A stretch of 64,000 nucleotides of DNA from Promethearchaeota archaeon (GTDB lineage: Archaea; Asgardarchaeota; Lokiarchaeia; Sigyniarchaeales; SOKP01). Each line of letters starts with the position of its first letter. Position 1 is the stretch's first letter. The notes beneath the pieces are model-generated. The model worked only from the letters and a program-made list of their open reading frames with translations. It searched no databases and was not told where the DNA came from. The stretch spans positions 248,001-312,000 of the forward strand of contig JAEOUA010000010.1 of assembly GCA_016839555.1 (NCBI GenBank), given 5' to 3'. Of the stretch, positions 18,914 to 29,112 are shown in pieces. Made by a program: the position numbers and the translations under genes.

Positions 18914-20350
18914 ATGATGATTGAACCAAAAAATATGAAATTTGCTGAATCAATTACTACAAAAAAAATGATTTTATTCTCTTTGCAAGGAATAATTAGT
19001 GGATTTTTGTTTGGAATGTGGGGACAAGTTCAATATTTTGCGGTAAGTATCCTTTTGATACCCCAAGCATTGATTGTAATAATATATTTAGTATATTCAA
19101 TTGTAGATTCAATTAATGATCCTTTAGTGGGATATTTAGCAGATAAATCGACAAGATTTACCACTAAATTTGGAAAGAGATATCCTTGGATATTAATTGG
19201 TGTAGGAATAGGGCCTGTATTTTTAATACTTTGTTTTATCCCAATTTCAACAAATATAGTGGTAATTACTATTTGGTTGCTTGTAATCATGGCAATTTAT
19301 GAAACCTTTTTGACTTCTTTTGAAATTAATCATAACGCTCTGCTGCCCGATTTGATACGGGGAGCTTCTCATAGGAGAAAAATTGTTTCAATAGGTGCAA
19401 TCTTGGGGGGTATTTTTACAATAGTAACAGGAGCTTTAATACCTCAATTAATTGTTTCAATAGGTTATTTAGGAACTGTTATATTTGTAGTTATAATTGC
19501 GTATATTTTAATAATTCCATATAGCTACGGAATCCGTGAACCAGCTGAGATGAAAATGTTTCGGGTTAGATTAGAAAAATCAGAAGAAAAGAAGTCACCA
19601 TTAAAAGAGGTAGTTAAGCGCGTCTTTAATGATAGGAATTGGATGGGTATCGTTATTGTAGTTTTTACATGGTCGGTAGCGGGAGCATGTTGGTTATACG
19701 GTTTGAATTATTTTATGGTAGGCAATCTCGGTTTAGATATTGGATGGACTGCCATACCTTTATTACTGCAGAACCTTATTGGATTTGCGCTAGCACCAAT
19801 ATGGGCATATATTTCTAAGAAAATTGGAGTTAGAAAAGCTTTTATTGCTGGAATGGTATGCAATATAATAGTATATCTTGCTTTCCTTTTTGTTACAGAT
19901 ATGCTTGGGGTTATAATTATATTTACATTCGCAGGAGTTGGGTTTAGCGCAACTTATGGTGTTATAACTGGGCTTTTGAGAGCGGAGGGAATAGATAATG
20001 CAACGATGACTACTGGAAAACGAGAAGAAGGAACGTATATGGGTGTTTTAAGGATATTTACTGCATTTTCCTACTTTTTTCAAACAGTCATTTTCGCAAT
20101 AATTGGGGGACTTACAGGATATGGAGCTATTTTTAATACAGGAGATAATATTTTAGCAGAATTAGGATTGGATATTGAGATATTCATTACTCCAGTAAGC
20201 AATATAGGAAAATTAGGATTAAATTTACAGATGTCAATTATACCTATGATTATTAGCTTAATTGGTATCATCGCCTTTATATTAATGTATAGAGTATCCC
20301 AAGAGGATGCGATAAAAAATAAGCAGAAATTAGTTGAAATGGACTTATGA
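18914..20350 (+). CDS. GPH-family sugar:cation symporter (MFS)
   Basis: 478 residues, 12 predicted membrane segments. The GPH motif is NDPLVGYLADKS, followed by KFGKRYPWI. It is divergent from the sulfatase and, with the transporter at 15609, makes two symporters of the same family around one sulfatase. The two differ enough in sequence that they should carry different substrates. An ATG pair at 18914/18917 gives two near-identical start choices. Confidence 0.8.
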   Translation: MMIEPKNMKFAESITTKKMILFSLQGIISGFLFGMWGQVQYFAVSILLIPQALIVIIYLVYSIVDSINDPLVGYLADKSTRFTTKFGKRYPWILIGVGIGPVFLILCFIPISTNIVVITIWLLVIMAIYETFLTSFEINHNALLPDLIRGASHRRKIVSIGAILGGIFTIVTGALIPQLIVSIGYLGTVIFVVIIAYILIIPYSYGIREPAEMKMFRVRLEKSEEKKSPLKEVVKRVFNDRNWMGIVIVVFTWSVAGACWLYGLNYFMVGNLGLDIGWTAIPLLLQNLIGFALAPIWAYISKKIGVRKAFIAGMVCNIIVYLAFLFVTDMLGVIIIFTFAGVGFSATYGVITGLLRAEGIDNATMTTGKREEGTYMGVLRIFTAFSYFFQTVIFAIIGGLTGYGAIFNTGDNILAELGLDIEIFITPVSNIGKLGLNLQMSIIPMIISLIGIIAFILMYRVSQEDAIKNKQKLVEMDL

Positions 20351-20409
20351 TTCTAATCTAATTAGCTAAAATAATATCTTATTTTTTTTTTAATATTCAA
20401 TTTTTATCT

Positions 20410-21822
20410 CTATTTAATTTTATTTTGATCCCTTTTATGTACATCAAAATTTGTTAATTCTTTCGTATTAGAATTTTTTAATTCGTTAATAATATGAATA
20501 ATTGCTCTCGCTAGAGGTATATAACTGTCTTGATGTATTTTATCTAAAGTATCAGCGGGATCAAATAAATATGGGGGAGCAGTTAAGAAAGATATAAAAG
20601 GAACAGATTTTTTATGATAAAAACATCCGTCTGTTGGAGGTTTATCACTTCCAGGAGAAAATCCTTCTGGTGGGAAAATGATAGAGCGTTTTAAATCTTC
20701 TTTTTTAATTGCATTTTCAACAATATTTATAAGTTCATTTATTCGACTGACAAACCACCAACGAACTGTCGGTTTGTTTAATGGAATTAACTTTCCATCT
20801 TCACTTTTTACATCTCGAGCTACATGCTCAAGATGGATAGCGATAACCGTTTTTTCTAATAATTTTTTATTTTTTTCCACAAAATTTTTTGCTCCTTCCG
20901 CTCCAGCCATATGAGCACAATTCATTAAAAACATCATATTAAATGGGCGTAAATTTTTTGGGATTTGAGCCCAATAATTTGCTTGGGCTAAGACAAGAGT
21001 CATCCCAGAAGCATCTTCTACTGCTGAATTCCAAGGAGCATCATGATGTGTGCCTATTATTACCCACTCATCAGAATTCCCTTGTAAAGAACCGGTGATA
21101 TTATGAGAAATACCCTCTATAATTTTAGTATTAGAAGATAGATTAGCCCTCACGGTGCCCTTTTTCATTAGTTCAGAGATTTTTTTCCCATTTTTAGGAC
21201 TGACATAGACTGCGGGAATGTTCCTCTCTACGGCATCATATGGAACATAATATTTATCGGTTTCCCAAGGATATCCTGAAAGTATACAAATATAACCTAA
21301 AGCATCTTTTAATAAATCGGAATCTAGTATATTTCGTTTTTGTATATCAAAGGGGAGCATTTGTTTTAGTTCGTTAAATTCATTTTCCGGATCATAATAT
21401 CGGTATTCATCAGTTCTAAGGATTCTTGGGATGATTTTCAGTGGTAGCTTCAATAAATTATAATATGCAACTCCGATCTTTTTAGAAATTAATGTTTTAT
21501 TAGAAATTAATTCCAATTCTCCTTCAATGTTTTTCGCAGATTTTGTATAAGGTATAGGAAAACAAGGAATTTCTATGATATGTTCAGGTTCATTAATAAG
21601 CCATATTTTTAGATGAGCATCGAAAACTTCCCATTTTTTTACTTTAATCGGATCTAATACGATATTTTCTAATCCAAACGTTTCAAACTGGTTCTTTATC
21701 CAGGATTCTATTTTATAGTTAGCTGGATATCCTGGTCTTCTAATTCCTTGGTTAAATATTTTAGCAGTCCATTCAAACATTTCATCCTTTGAAGGTATTA
21801 GCTCACTTTTAATAAAATTCAT
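20410..21822 (-). CDS. M28-family metallopeptidase
   Basis: 470 residues. The zinc-peptidase core shows IIGTHHDAPWNSAVEDASG, with the HXD ligand pair and the bridging Asp, and a C-terminal His in DTLDKIHQDS. The GAEG segment stands where most relatives have a double-Glu motif, so the catalytic Glu assignment is uncertain. There is no signal peptide, so the enzyme is probably cytosolic. Aminopeptidase activity is expected from the family. It is convergent with the symporter at 18914 and divergent from the GH94-like gene; a link to saccharide metabolism (e.g. de-N-acylation or glycopeptide processing) is speculative. Confidence 0.75.
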   Translation of the reverse strand: MNFIKSELIPSKDEMFEWTAKIFNQGIRRPGYPANYKIESWIKNQFETFGLENIVLDPIKVKKWEVFDAHLKIWLINEPEHIIEIPCFPIPYTKSAKNIEGELELISNKTLISKKIGVAYYNLLKLPLKIIPRILRTDEYRYYDPENEFNELKQMLPFDIQKRNILDSDLLKDALGYICILSGYPWETDKYYVPYDAVERNIPAVYVSPKNGKKISELMKKGTVRANLSSNTKIIEGISHNITGSLQGNSDEWVIIGTHHDAPWNSAVEDASGMTLVLAQANYWAQIPKNLRPFNMMFLMNCAHMAGAEGAKNFVEKNKKLLEKTVIAIHLEHVARDVKSEDGKLIPLNKPTVRWWFVSRINELINIVENAIKKEDLKRSIIFPPEGFSPGSDKPPTDGCFYHKKSVPFISFLTAPPYLFDPADTLDKIHQDSYIPLARAIIHIINELKNSNTKELTNFDVHKRDQNKIK

Positions 21823-21938
21823 TAATCAATGCAATAAATGAGTTTAAATCTTATTAATTGCTCGGTTTATTATGAAAAGATTTATTTACATAAGAAGAGA
21901 ATTTTATTATAGAAATAATCAAAAAGGTTTGAAAATAT

Positions 21939-24629
21939 TTGACTAAATATGATTATGGTTCAGGGCATTTTGGAAAATGGATTAAAGATGAATTTGGTTT
22001 ACCCGCATATCTTTATACATGTGATCAAATTAAGGATCCTAAAGCTGTTTCACCAGTAAATAAAAAAATTACCAATCCAAGAGAGCACCTTTTTCTAGTT
22101 GGAAATGACCGTCTAGTTTCAATTGCTTCAAATTTTGGTCATGTTCGAGTTAGGCAAGATGAAGGAAGTCCTAAATTTTTGAATGATTATTATCCTGAGA
22201 TTCAGCAATACGCAGGAGGGTTTGGATATTTATATGATGGGAAAATGATACTAAATACGTATTATCATGGTCAGAAAAAGAATCTGGAAAGAATATATGG
22301 TATCGGATATTTTCGAAAAACACTCAAACATGTTAATTATGAGATAGATCACCGTATTTTTGCTCCATATGGGGATGATCCCCTTCTAATCTCCAAAGTA
22401 TATATAAAAAATTTACAAGATACTCCCGTAGATCTTCAATGGTATGAATATTGGGGGTGTTTCAATTATCAATTTTCATTTGAAGGGGTAATGGCGGCAA
22501 TAAAAGAGAAAGATATTAAAATAGCACAGAAAATACGAAGAGATAAAAGTAATAAATTGAAAAATAAATACTTTCTTATGAATGATGGTAAGTGTATTGT
22601 AAATGTTAAGCATGAGTCAAAATTAGAGTTTCCTAAAGAAAGTAGTGAAGCTTTAGAATTAATTGCTAATAATCGCTTAAAGCAAAAAAGACCTGGTCTT
22701 GAAGACAGATATCCTCCTCCTATTTATCTAATTTCTCTGGATGAGAAAGCGGATGGCTGGATGACTGATGGAAAGAATTTTTTTGGAGGCGGTGGAATTG
22801 AAACTCCTAATGGAATTAAAAAAGATTTTCAATCAGAGTTGAATTCCAAAGGTTCCGAAAGTTCCTTGATAATGATACGGAAATTTAGATTAAAACCAGG
22901 AGAAAGTAAAACTCTATATTTTGCATATGGCTATCTTCCAGAAGATATTGATTTAAACCAACTTATTTCTAAATATTCAACCAATTTAGATAAATTATTA
23001 TCACAATCGTGTGAAAAATGGAATTCCAATCGTATAAAATTAGAAATACCTGAGATTTCGTGGGTAGATCGTGAATTAACATGGCACCATTATTATTTAC
23101 GTGGGGCAATGAGCTATGACAGTTTTTTCATGGAATATATTCTTTCCCAAGGGCATGTTTATCAATATGTTATTGGATTTCAAGGAGCGGCAAGAGACCC
23201 CTTGCAGCATGTTTTGCCGTTTCTATTATGTGACTCTCAAATTGTAAAGGAAGTAATTCGATATACTTTGAAGGAGGTACAAGAAGATGGGGAGATTCCA
23301 TATGGAATTACGGGAAATGGAATGCTTATGCCCTCTCCTTGGAAGCCTAGTGATTTAGAATTATGGCTGCTATGGGTTGCAAGTGAATATATTTTATCTT
23401 CCCGTGATAAAGATTTTTTAAATGAAGAAATCCCCACCTATCCTATTCATGGGCGAAAAGCAGGAAAATCCACAGTTAAAGAACTACTTCAATTATGTTA
23501 TTTCCATTTTACAGAAAAAACTGGAAAGGGTAAGCATGGTTTACAAAGACTTTCTAATGGTGATTGGAATGATATGGTAGTTTTAGGAAGTTATACTAAT
23601 AAACAACAAAGCGATATAAGAAAGTATGCTGAAAGTGTTCTTAATTCAGCAATGGCAATTAAAGTATTTTATTATTATGCTGAAATGCTTCAATTTGTTG
23701 GCGAAAACGTGCTTGCCACAGAAGTTTTAGATTATTCTAACTCTTTAAGGAAAGCGGTTCATAATCAATGGGGAGGAAAATGGTTTAAACGCGCATGGTT
23801 AACAGAAGAAATAGGATGGATTGGAGAAGAAAGAATGTGGTTAGAACCCCAACCATGGGCCATTATAAGTAATTCAACGGATGAAACACAAAGGAAGAAA
23901 CTTATTAACTCCTTAAATGAGTTAGTGCGTAATCCGTCAAATATAGGTGCCATATTACATGATAAACCTTTGGATGTAAAAGATACTCCTGTAGGGATGG
24001 GTACGAATGCAGGAATTTGGCCTTCAATTAATGGAACTCTAATTTGGGCTCTCAGCTTGGTCGATCGAAAATTGGCTTGGGAAGAATGGAAGAAAAATAC
24101 TTTAGCAAAACATGCTGAAGAGTATCCCGATATATGGTATGGAATTTGGAGCGGTCCCGATACATATAATTCTAAATATTCAAAATATCCTGGTCAAACA
24201 ATTTTCGATGAATATTATAAAACAGGGAATTTAGAAGATAAATCGACAGAGATCGAACTTGGAGGTATGAATTGGACGGACTGGCCGGTATTAAATTTGC
24301 ACCCTCACGCTTGGCCGTTATTTAATACTAAGCATTTAATTGGAGTAGAATTTACCAAAGATGGATTAAAAATTACTCCGACCTTACCTTTTGAGGAGTA
24401 TTCATATTCAACCCCACTTTTTGGATTTGCAAAATCTAAAGAGGGATATTCAGGATGGTACGCCCCAAAAAAAGAAGGTGAATGGAAAGTCACTTTAAAG
24501 TTATCTAAAAAAGAGATGAGTAAATTCAGTTCAGTCTCTATTAATAGGATTAAGGAATCATTATTAATCACGGAGGATAAAGTATTATTTACTGGTAGAG
24601 GCACCCCATTAAAATGGGCTATTAAATAA
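21939..24629 (+). CDS. GH94-like glycoside phosphorylase/hydrolase
   Basis: 896 residues. The start is TTG at 21939; a nearby ATG is out of frame. The N-terminal beta-sandwich region (GSGHFGKWIKDEFGLPAYLY) is followed by an alpha/alpha barrel with family-typical blocks YDSFFMEYILSQGHVYQYV, GFQGAARDPLQHVLPFL, NGDWNDMVVLG and the C-terminal NLHPHAWPLFNTKHLIGVEF. NGDWNDMV corresponds to the catalytic-acid region of cellobiose-phosphorylase-like enzymes. These either phosphorolyse beta-glucosides to sugar-1-phosphate or hydrolyse them; the exact substrate is open. It completes the saccharide module with the sulfatase and two symporters. There is no signal peptide, so sugars are probably processed inside the cell. 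Confidence 0.78.
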   Translation: MTKYDYGSGHFGKWIKDEFGLPAYLYTCDQIKDPKAVSPVNKKITNPREHLFLVGNDRLVSIASNFGHVRVRQDEGSPKFLNDYYPEIQQYAGGFGYLYDGKMILNTYYHGQKKNLERIYGIGYFRKTLKHVNYEIDHRIFAPYGDDPLLISKVYIKNLQDTPVDLQWYEYWGCFNYQFSFEGVMAAIKEKDIKIAQKIRRDKSNKLKNKYFLMNDGKCIVNVKHESKLEFPKESSEALELIANNRLKQKRPGLEDRYPPPIYLISLDEKADGWMTDGKNFFGGGGIETPNGIKKDFQSELNSKGSESSLIMIRKFRLKPGESKTLYFAYGYLPEDIDLNQLISKYSTNLDKLLSQSCEKWNSNRIKLEIPEISWVDRELTWHHYYLRGAMSYDSFFMEYILSQGHVYQYVIGFQGAARDPLQHVLPFLLCDSQIVKEVIRYTLKEVQEDGEIPYGITGNGMLMPSPWKPSDLELWLLWVASEYILSSRDKDFLNEEIPTYPIHGRKAGKSTVKELLQLCYFHFTEKTGKGKHGLQRLSNGDWNDMVVLGSYTNKQQSDIRKYAESVLNSAMAIKVFYYYAEMLQFVGENVLATEVLDYSNSLRKAVHNQWGGKWFKRAWLTEEIGWIGEERMWLEPQPWAIISNSTDETQRKKLINSLNELVRNPSNIGAILHDKPLDVKDTPVGMGTNAGIWPSINGTLIWALSLVDRKLAWEEWKKNTLAKHAEEYPDIWYGIWSGPDTYNSKYSKYPGQTIFDEYYKTGNLEDKSTEIELGGMNWTDWPVLNLHPHAWPLFNTKHLIGVEFTKDGLKITPTLPFEEYSYSTPLFGFAKSKEGYSGWYAPKKEGEWKVTLKLSKKEMSKFSSVSINRIKESLLITEDKVLFTGRGTPLKWAIK

Positions 24630-24715
24630 TTTAATTCTTTTAAATGTATTGAAGAATAAATTTTATTAAAATTTGAAATTAATAAGATAAAAAATAAAAA
24701 AATAATTGTTAACGT

Positions 24716-25900
24716 ATGAATGCCCCAGAAAGAGTTTTGAAAGCTGTTAATCATGAAGAACCAGACAAGGTTCCTGCCTTTGAAACCACAATTACTAATA
24801 CTGCTTTAGAAAAACATTATGGAATATCCTCGGGTACTAATTTAGCGGAAGTGTATGCGACTCTAAGTAAAATAGGAAAAAAAGGTATGGAACTACTTCT
24901 AAAAAGTTTTCTTAATAAGGAAGTGGTGAAAGGAGTAATGAAACCACTATATGAGTTTCACCATAAAGCTAAACTTGATATCACTCTTAGTATGGCTTCA
25001 TTATTTCCTCGAGAACTCTTAGAGAAAGGGGAAGGATTTATTGATGAGTATGGTAGAATATTAAAATTTGAGAGTTACGAAGATAAGCAAGGAAATGTAA
25101 CAATTATTTCGGGATATCGAGGAGGAATATTTGAAAATTTTGAAGATTATGAAGCTTGGGAACCGCCGGATCCTCATTGGGAGGCACGCTATATAAATTT
25201 TGAAGCTGGTAAAGAAGTTCAAGAAGAAATGAACAATATAGTATTCTCGATCCCTTCTGTTGGCGCTCTAATGGAATGTACGTGGGAAGGCTTCGGATTA
25301 GAAACCTTTTCAAAAGTTTTAAGACATCCTAAACAGGCTAAGAAAGTATTTGATGATCGTGGAGAATTCACTCTGGAAATTGTAAAGATTTTAGCGGAAA
25401 AAGGTGCTCAAATAATCGTATTATGGGATGACTATGGCTTTAAGAATGGATTGTTTATGAGTCCGCGTAATTATAGAACATATGTATTTCCGTGGTTAAA
25501 ACGGATCTGTGATGCCGCCCATAAACATAATTGTAAAATTCTTCTACATTCTGATGGAGATTTACTGGAAATATTCGAAGATTTAATTAATTGCGGCATT
25601 GATATATTAAATCCTCTCGAACCTACTACTGCAAATCCCAATTATGATATTTTTAAATTAAATGAAAAATATGGGGATAAGCTAACATTTTGTGGAAATA
25701 TATCTCCAGTGATGCTAGCTAGGGGTAAAATTTCAGAAATTGAATCCTATACTAAACGATTAATACGTGAACTTGCTCCCGGGGGAGGATATATATTTTC
25801 ATCAGGACATAGTATTAATCCTGCTATAACGGTAGATAGATACGAGGCAATGGTTAAGATTAGAGAAAAATATGGAACATATCCCATAGGGAATATTTAA
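24716..25900 (+). CDS. UroD-family (MtaA/CmuA-like) protein
   Basis: 394 residues with the uroporphyrinogen-decarboxylase fold. It starts ERVLKAVNHEEPDKVPAFE, and has FSIPSVGALMECTWEGFGLE, ILLHSDGDLLEIFEDL and LTFCGNISP. In zinc-dependent MtaA-type methyltransferases the motif is HXC; here it is HSD, so the Cys that binds zinc is replaced by Asp. It is unlikely to make haem precursors, as no tetrapyrrole genes are near. A role in a corrinoid-linked methyl or demethylation system is inferred. It is first in a same-strand group with an SCP2-like gene and a second UroD-family gene. Confidence 0.75.
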   Translation: MNAPERVLKAVNHEEPDKVPAFETTITNTALEKHYGISSGTNLAEVYATLSKIGKKGMELLLKSFLNKEVVKGVMKPLYEFHHKAKLDITLSMASLFPRELLEKGEGFIDEYGRILKFESYEDKQGNVTIISGYRGGIFENFEDYEAWEPPDPHWEARYINFEAGKEVQEEMNNIVFSIPSVGALMECTWEGFGLETFSKVLRHPKQAKKVFDDRGEFTLEIVKILAEKGAQIIVLWDDYGFKNGLFMSPRNYRTYVFPWLKRICDAAHKHNCKILLHSDGDLLEIFEDLINCGIDILNPLEPTTANPNYDIFKLNEKYGDKLTFCGNISPVMLARGKISEIESYTKRLIRELAPGGGYIFSSGHSINPAITVDRYEAMVKIREKYGTYPIGNI

Positions 25901-26095
25901 TTTCTTTTTATATAAGTTGCTTAAATGAAAATATTCATAGCACAGATCATAGTTTTCAAGAAATTGAGAGAATTGTTGTATAAGCTGAAAACTTTTTAAA
26001 TTACTAAATTAAAATAATAATTACTAATAAATCAATTAAATAAATAAATCAAGAATTAGTTAAATAATAAGAAAATAAAGAGGCTTGAAATTAAA

Positions 26096-26521
26096 ATGGT
26101 TAATGAAGAGATTATTAAAAAATTAAAAGCATTAAGAGATAAAGAGCTTACTGAAACAAAGGATGCAATAACCTTATTCGAAATATATAAACAAATAGCT
26201 CAAGAAGAAGATGATATTAAGGAAGAATTAGAGGATATGGATGAGATTATTATTCAAAATGTTTATTCTGATGCAGATTTCAAGTATTGGGTAAAATTGG
26301 GTGCAGGAAAGTTTGATGTAGGAGAAGGAGAGGCAGAAGACCCTAATGTAACGATGAGTGCAACTGCTGAAACGTGGTCTGGATTAGGTTCTGGCGAAAT
26401 TGAAGCTGCTGGTGCCTATATGGCAGGAGACCTGTCTATAGAAGGAAATTTGCAAGACGCAATTGCCTACGGCGAAATCTTAGATCTATTTAGAGATATT
26501 ATGGCAGATTTAGAAGAATAG
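26096..26521 (+). CDS. SCP2-like sterol/acyl carrier domain protein
   Basis: 141 residues. After a helical N-terminal third it shows the SCP2 pattern: DFKYWVKLGAGKF, EDPNVTMSATAETWSGLGSG, then AYMAGDLSIEGNLQDAIAYG. SCP2 domains bind lipids or acyl-CoAs in a hydrophobic tunnel and also occur as carrier or regulatory modules in anaerobes. It is strongly acidic. It lies between two UroD-family genes on the same strand; the gaps of about 180 bp on each side allow separate promoters. Confidence 0.8.
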   Translation: MVNEEIIKKLKALRDKELTETKDAITLFEIYKQIAQEEDDIKEELEDMDEIIIQNVYSDADFKYWVKLGAGKFDVGEGEAEDPNVTMSATAETWSGLGSGEIEAAGAYMAGDLSIEGNLQDAIAYGEILDLFRDIMADLEE

Positions 26522-26697
26522 CTATTCTTTGTATCAATCCTTAAAATATTTTATTTTATCCTTTTTTAAAACTAATAGTATTAAATTTTTTATTATTGGG
26601 AAAAGCATTGTTAATTTTATTTTCATTAGAACTACTAATTATACAACTAGTACAATTTTAAAAAGAGAAAATTAAAAAATAGAAAAAAAGTAAATTA

Positions 26698-27741
26698 ATG
26701 AACAATCTTGAGTTAACGTTATCAGCAATAAGGGGAATACCAGATAAAGTACCTTTTAATCCCTTTATCATGCATTTGGCAGCTTCATTATCTGATTTAG
26801 ACTATAATAAAGACTATTGTCAAGTTCCTGAGAATTTAGCAGATGCCCAGATTAAATGTTCAGAATTTTTTGGAATAGATCATGTAAATGTGTCCACGGA
26901 TGCGTATCGCGAGGCAAGCGCTTGGGGGGTAGAGATTGACTGGAACTCTCATACACCAGTGGCCCGAAAGCCCTTAAAGGTCGAGGAATTCGATTCATTA
27001 GAACGCCCAAATTTGGAGGAAAGTCAGCGGATCATGAATCGTGTAAAAGCGGTGGAAATCCTCTCAAAAAAATTAGGTGATTCTCAATGTATAGTAGGTT
27101 GGATAGAGGCTCCCTTTGCAGAGATTTGCTGCTTATTTGACCTAATGAATGTTCTATTATTATGTAGATATGAAGATTGGGATGAAAAAATTAAAGCATT
27201 AATTAATAGAATATTACCAATTCAAAAAGAATTTGCTAAGATGCAGATTGAGGCAGGAGCTCATATTATTGGAGCGGGGGATTCCGCAATATCCCAATTA
27301 GGGCCAATGAGATACGAAAGATGTTGCCTTAAAGCGACTCAAAAATTATTTAATGAAATACAGAAAAATGTACCAGTCCTTTATCATATATGTGGAGATA
27401 ACTCAATTGTAGATAAAGATGGTCGAGACATGTTAAAACTGGTATCAAGTACGAATGCCGCAATCTTGGATTTAGATTATCAAGTTGATTTGAAATTAGC
27501 AAAAGAAAAAATAGGAAAAAAGAATTGTATACGCGGAAATACTAATACTCAAGTATTAGGAAGCTTACATTATCCAATTACTGAAGTTATGAAGGAAATT
27601 ACAAATACAATAAATTTAGGGAAACCTGGAGGAAATTATATGTATGCTGCGGGATGTGAATGGCCTTGGGAGCCTAAAAATATGGCGATACGCAATTTAA
27701 GTCTTGCAAAGGCTTTAAATGAAAAATTAGGTCTGTACTAG
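26698..27741 (+). CDS. UroD-family methylcobamide methyltransferase-like (MtaA-type)
   Basis: 347 residues. It has the UroD fold with a complete zinc-type motif YHICGD (His and Cys ligands) and IRGNTNTQVLGSL near the C-terminus. This is the pattern of methylcobamide:coenzyme M methyltransferases (MtaA/MtbA) and their relatives, which move a methyl group from a corrinoid protein to a thiol. The organism shows no methanogenesis genes here, so the acceptor is uncertain. Unlike the relative at 24716, the zinc Cys is present. It may cooperate with the MtrH-family protein at 7715. Confidence 0.78.
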   Translation: MNNLELTLSAIRGIPDKVPFNPFIMHLAASLSDLDYNKDYCQVPENLADAQIKCSEFFGIDHVNVSTDAYREASAWGVEIDWNSHTPVARKPLKVEEFDSLERPNLEESQRIMNRVKAVEILSKKLGDSQCIVGWIEAPFAEICCLFDLMNVLLLCRYEDWDEKIKALINRILPIQKEFAKMQIEAGAHIIGAGDSAISQLGPMRYERCCLKATQKLFNEIQKNVPVLYHICGDNSIVDKDGRDMLKLVSSTNAAILDLDYQVDLKLAKEKIGKKNCIRGNTNTQVLGSLHYPITEVMKEITNTINLGKPGGNYMYAAGCEWPWEPKNMAIRNLSLAKALNEKLGLY

Positions 27742-27917
27742 AGAAGATTTAAATCCATTTTTTGAATATTTCTCTTTTACTTTATTTTAATTTAGGTATT
27801 TAGTTTCTTTTAATTTAGAAAATATCCAGTCGATTTTCTAAAAAATTAAATTATAATATTGATTTAAATACTTAGGATCAAGAATAAATTAAACCCAAAT
27901 GAATAGAATAAATTACA

Positions 27918-29045
27918 ATGAACTCAACTAATAAAAGGGACTATTACGAGGTATTAGGAGTTTCCAAAGATGCGGATATTGATGAAATAAAACTCGCATA
28001 TAGAAAATTAGCAAAAAAGTTTCATCCCGACATAAATAAAGAAGATCCTAATGCCAAGGAGAAATTTATCGAAGTGCAAGAAGCATATGAAGTATTAAGT
28101 GATCCAGAAAAACGCAAAAACTATGATACTTTCGGATTTAGAGGAGTTGACATTGATATTGGCGATATTTTTAGAGGAGGCATACCGGGAATTGATGAGA
28201 TTTTTGAGTCTTTCTTTGGTGGTTTTGGTGGTTTTGGAGGCTTTGGAGGTTTTGGGAGTGGAAATAGAGCAAGTCGGCAAGCTCAAAGAAGAGAAATTGG
28301 ACAAGATATTGAGAGAACTCTTGATATTAGTTTTAAAGAAGCCATGTTTGGAGCTAAGAAAGATGTCGTAATAGAACGATATGTTCCTTGTTCCGCATGT
28401 GATGGAACTGGTGCGGAGGATTTATCTTCGATTGAAACTTGTCCAGAATGTCAAGGGAGTGGGAGATATAGAAAAATGACGCATTCAGGGTTTGGAACCA
28501 TCATCCGAGAATCAGAATGCCCTTACTGCGATGGAAAAGGCAAAATCATTAAAAACAAATGTAAAGTGTGCGGAGGGAGAAAAGTTGTCAAAGAAAAGAA
28601 AGAGATCAAAGGCATAAAAATCCCTTCTGGTATAGAAAACGGGGTTCATTTAAAAGCCCAAGGTGCGGGTCATATTCCTTCCAGAGATGCATATCCCGGA
28701 GATTTGTACCTTAAGATAAATATTGAAGAGAATGAAAATTTCATAAGAAGAGGGAATGATTTATTTACTCAAGTCGATATTGATATAATAAAAGCTATTC
28801 TTGGGGGTAAAATCGTCGTACCTACCTTGAACTATAAAAAAGAAGAAATTGTAGACAAAGAATTAGAAATACCTCCTGGAACTCAATTTGGCACTGAATT
28901 TCGTATAAAAAATCGTGGCGCCACTTATATGAGAGGAAAAGGGCGAGGAGACCAGTATATTGTAGTCAATATTGTAATACCAAAAAAGATTACAAAAGAG
29001 CAAGAAGAATTGCTTCTTAAATTTAGAGAATTAGCTCCTACTTAA
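27918..29045 (+). CDS. dnaJ: DnaJ (Hsp40) co-chaperone
   Basis: 375 residues with the complete domain order. The J-domain (residues 8-70) has HPD in [13 protein letters not shown] Gly/Phe region with repeated GGF units (about 94-110) follows. The zinc domain has four CXXCXG-type repeats ([32 protein letters not shown]). The C-terminal substrate-binding domains follow. It is encoded about 12.5 kb away from dnaK/grpE rather than in an operon with them. Confidence 0.95.
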   Translation: MNSTNKRDYYEVLGVSKDADIDEIKLAYRKLAKKFHPDINKEDPNAKEKFIEVQEAYEVLSDPEKRKNYDTFGFRGVDIDIGDIFRGGIPGIDEIFESFFGGFGGFGGFGGFGSGNRASRQAQRREIGQDIERTLDISFKEAMFGAKKDVVIERYVPCSACDGTGAEDLSSIETCPECQGSGRYRKMTHSGFGTIIRESECPYCDGKGKIIKNKCKVCGGRKVVKEKKEIKGIKIPSGIENGVHLKAQGAGHIPSRDAYPGDLYLKINIEENENFIRRGNDLFTQVDIDIIKAILGGKIVVPTLNYKKEEIVDKELEIPPGTQFGTEFRIKNRGATYMRGKGRGDQYIVVNIVIPKKITKEQEELLLKFRELAPT

Positions 29046-29112
29046 TTAGACAGTCTAATTTTTATCCTAAATTTAAGTTAGATTTAAAAATAAGAAAAAA
29101 TAAAATTAAATA

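Noticed and set aside
24716..27741. True uroporphyrinogen decarboxylases for haem synthesis
   Set aside because: Motifs (HICGD in one) and context point to MtaA-like proteins; no tetrapyrrole genes are in the window.
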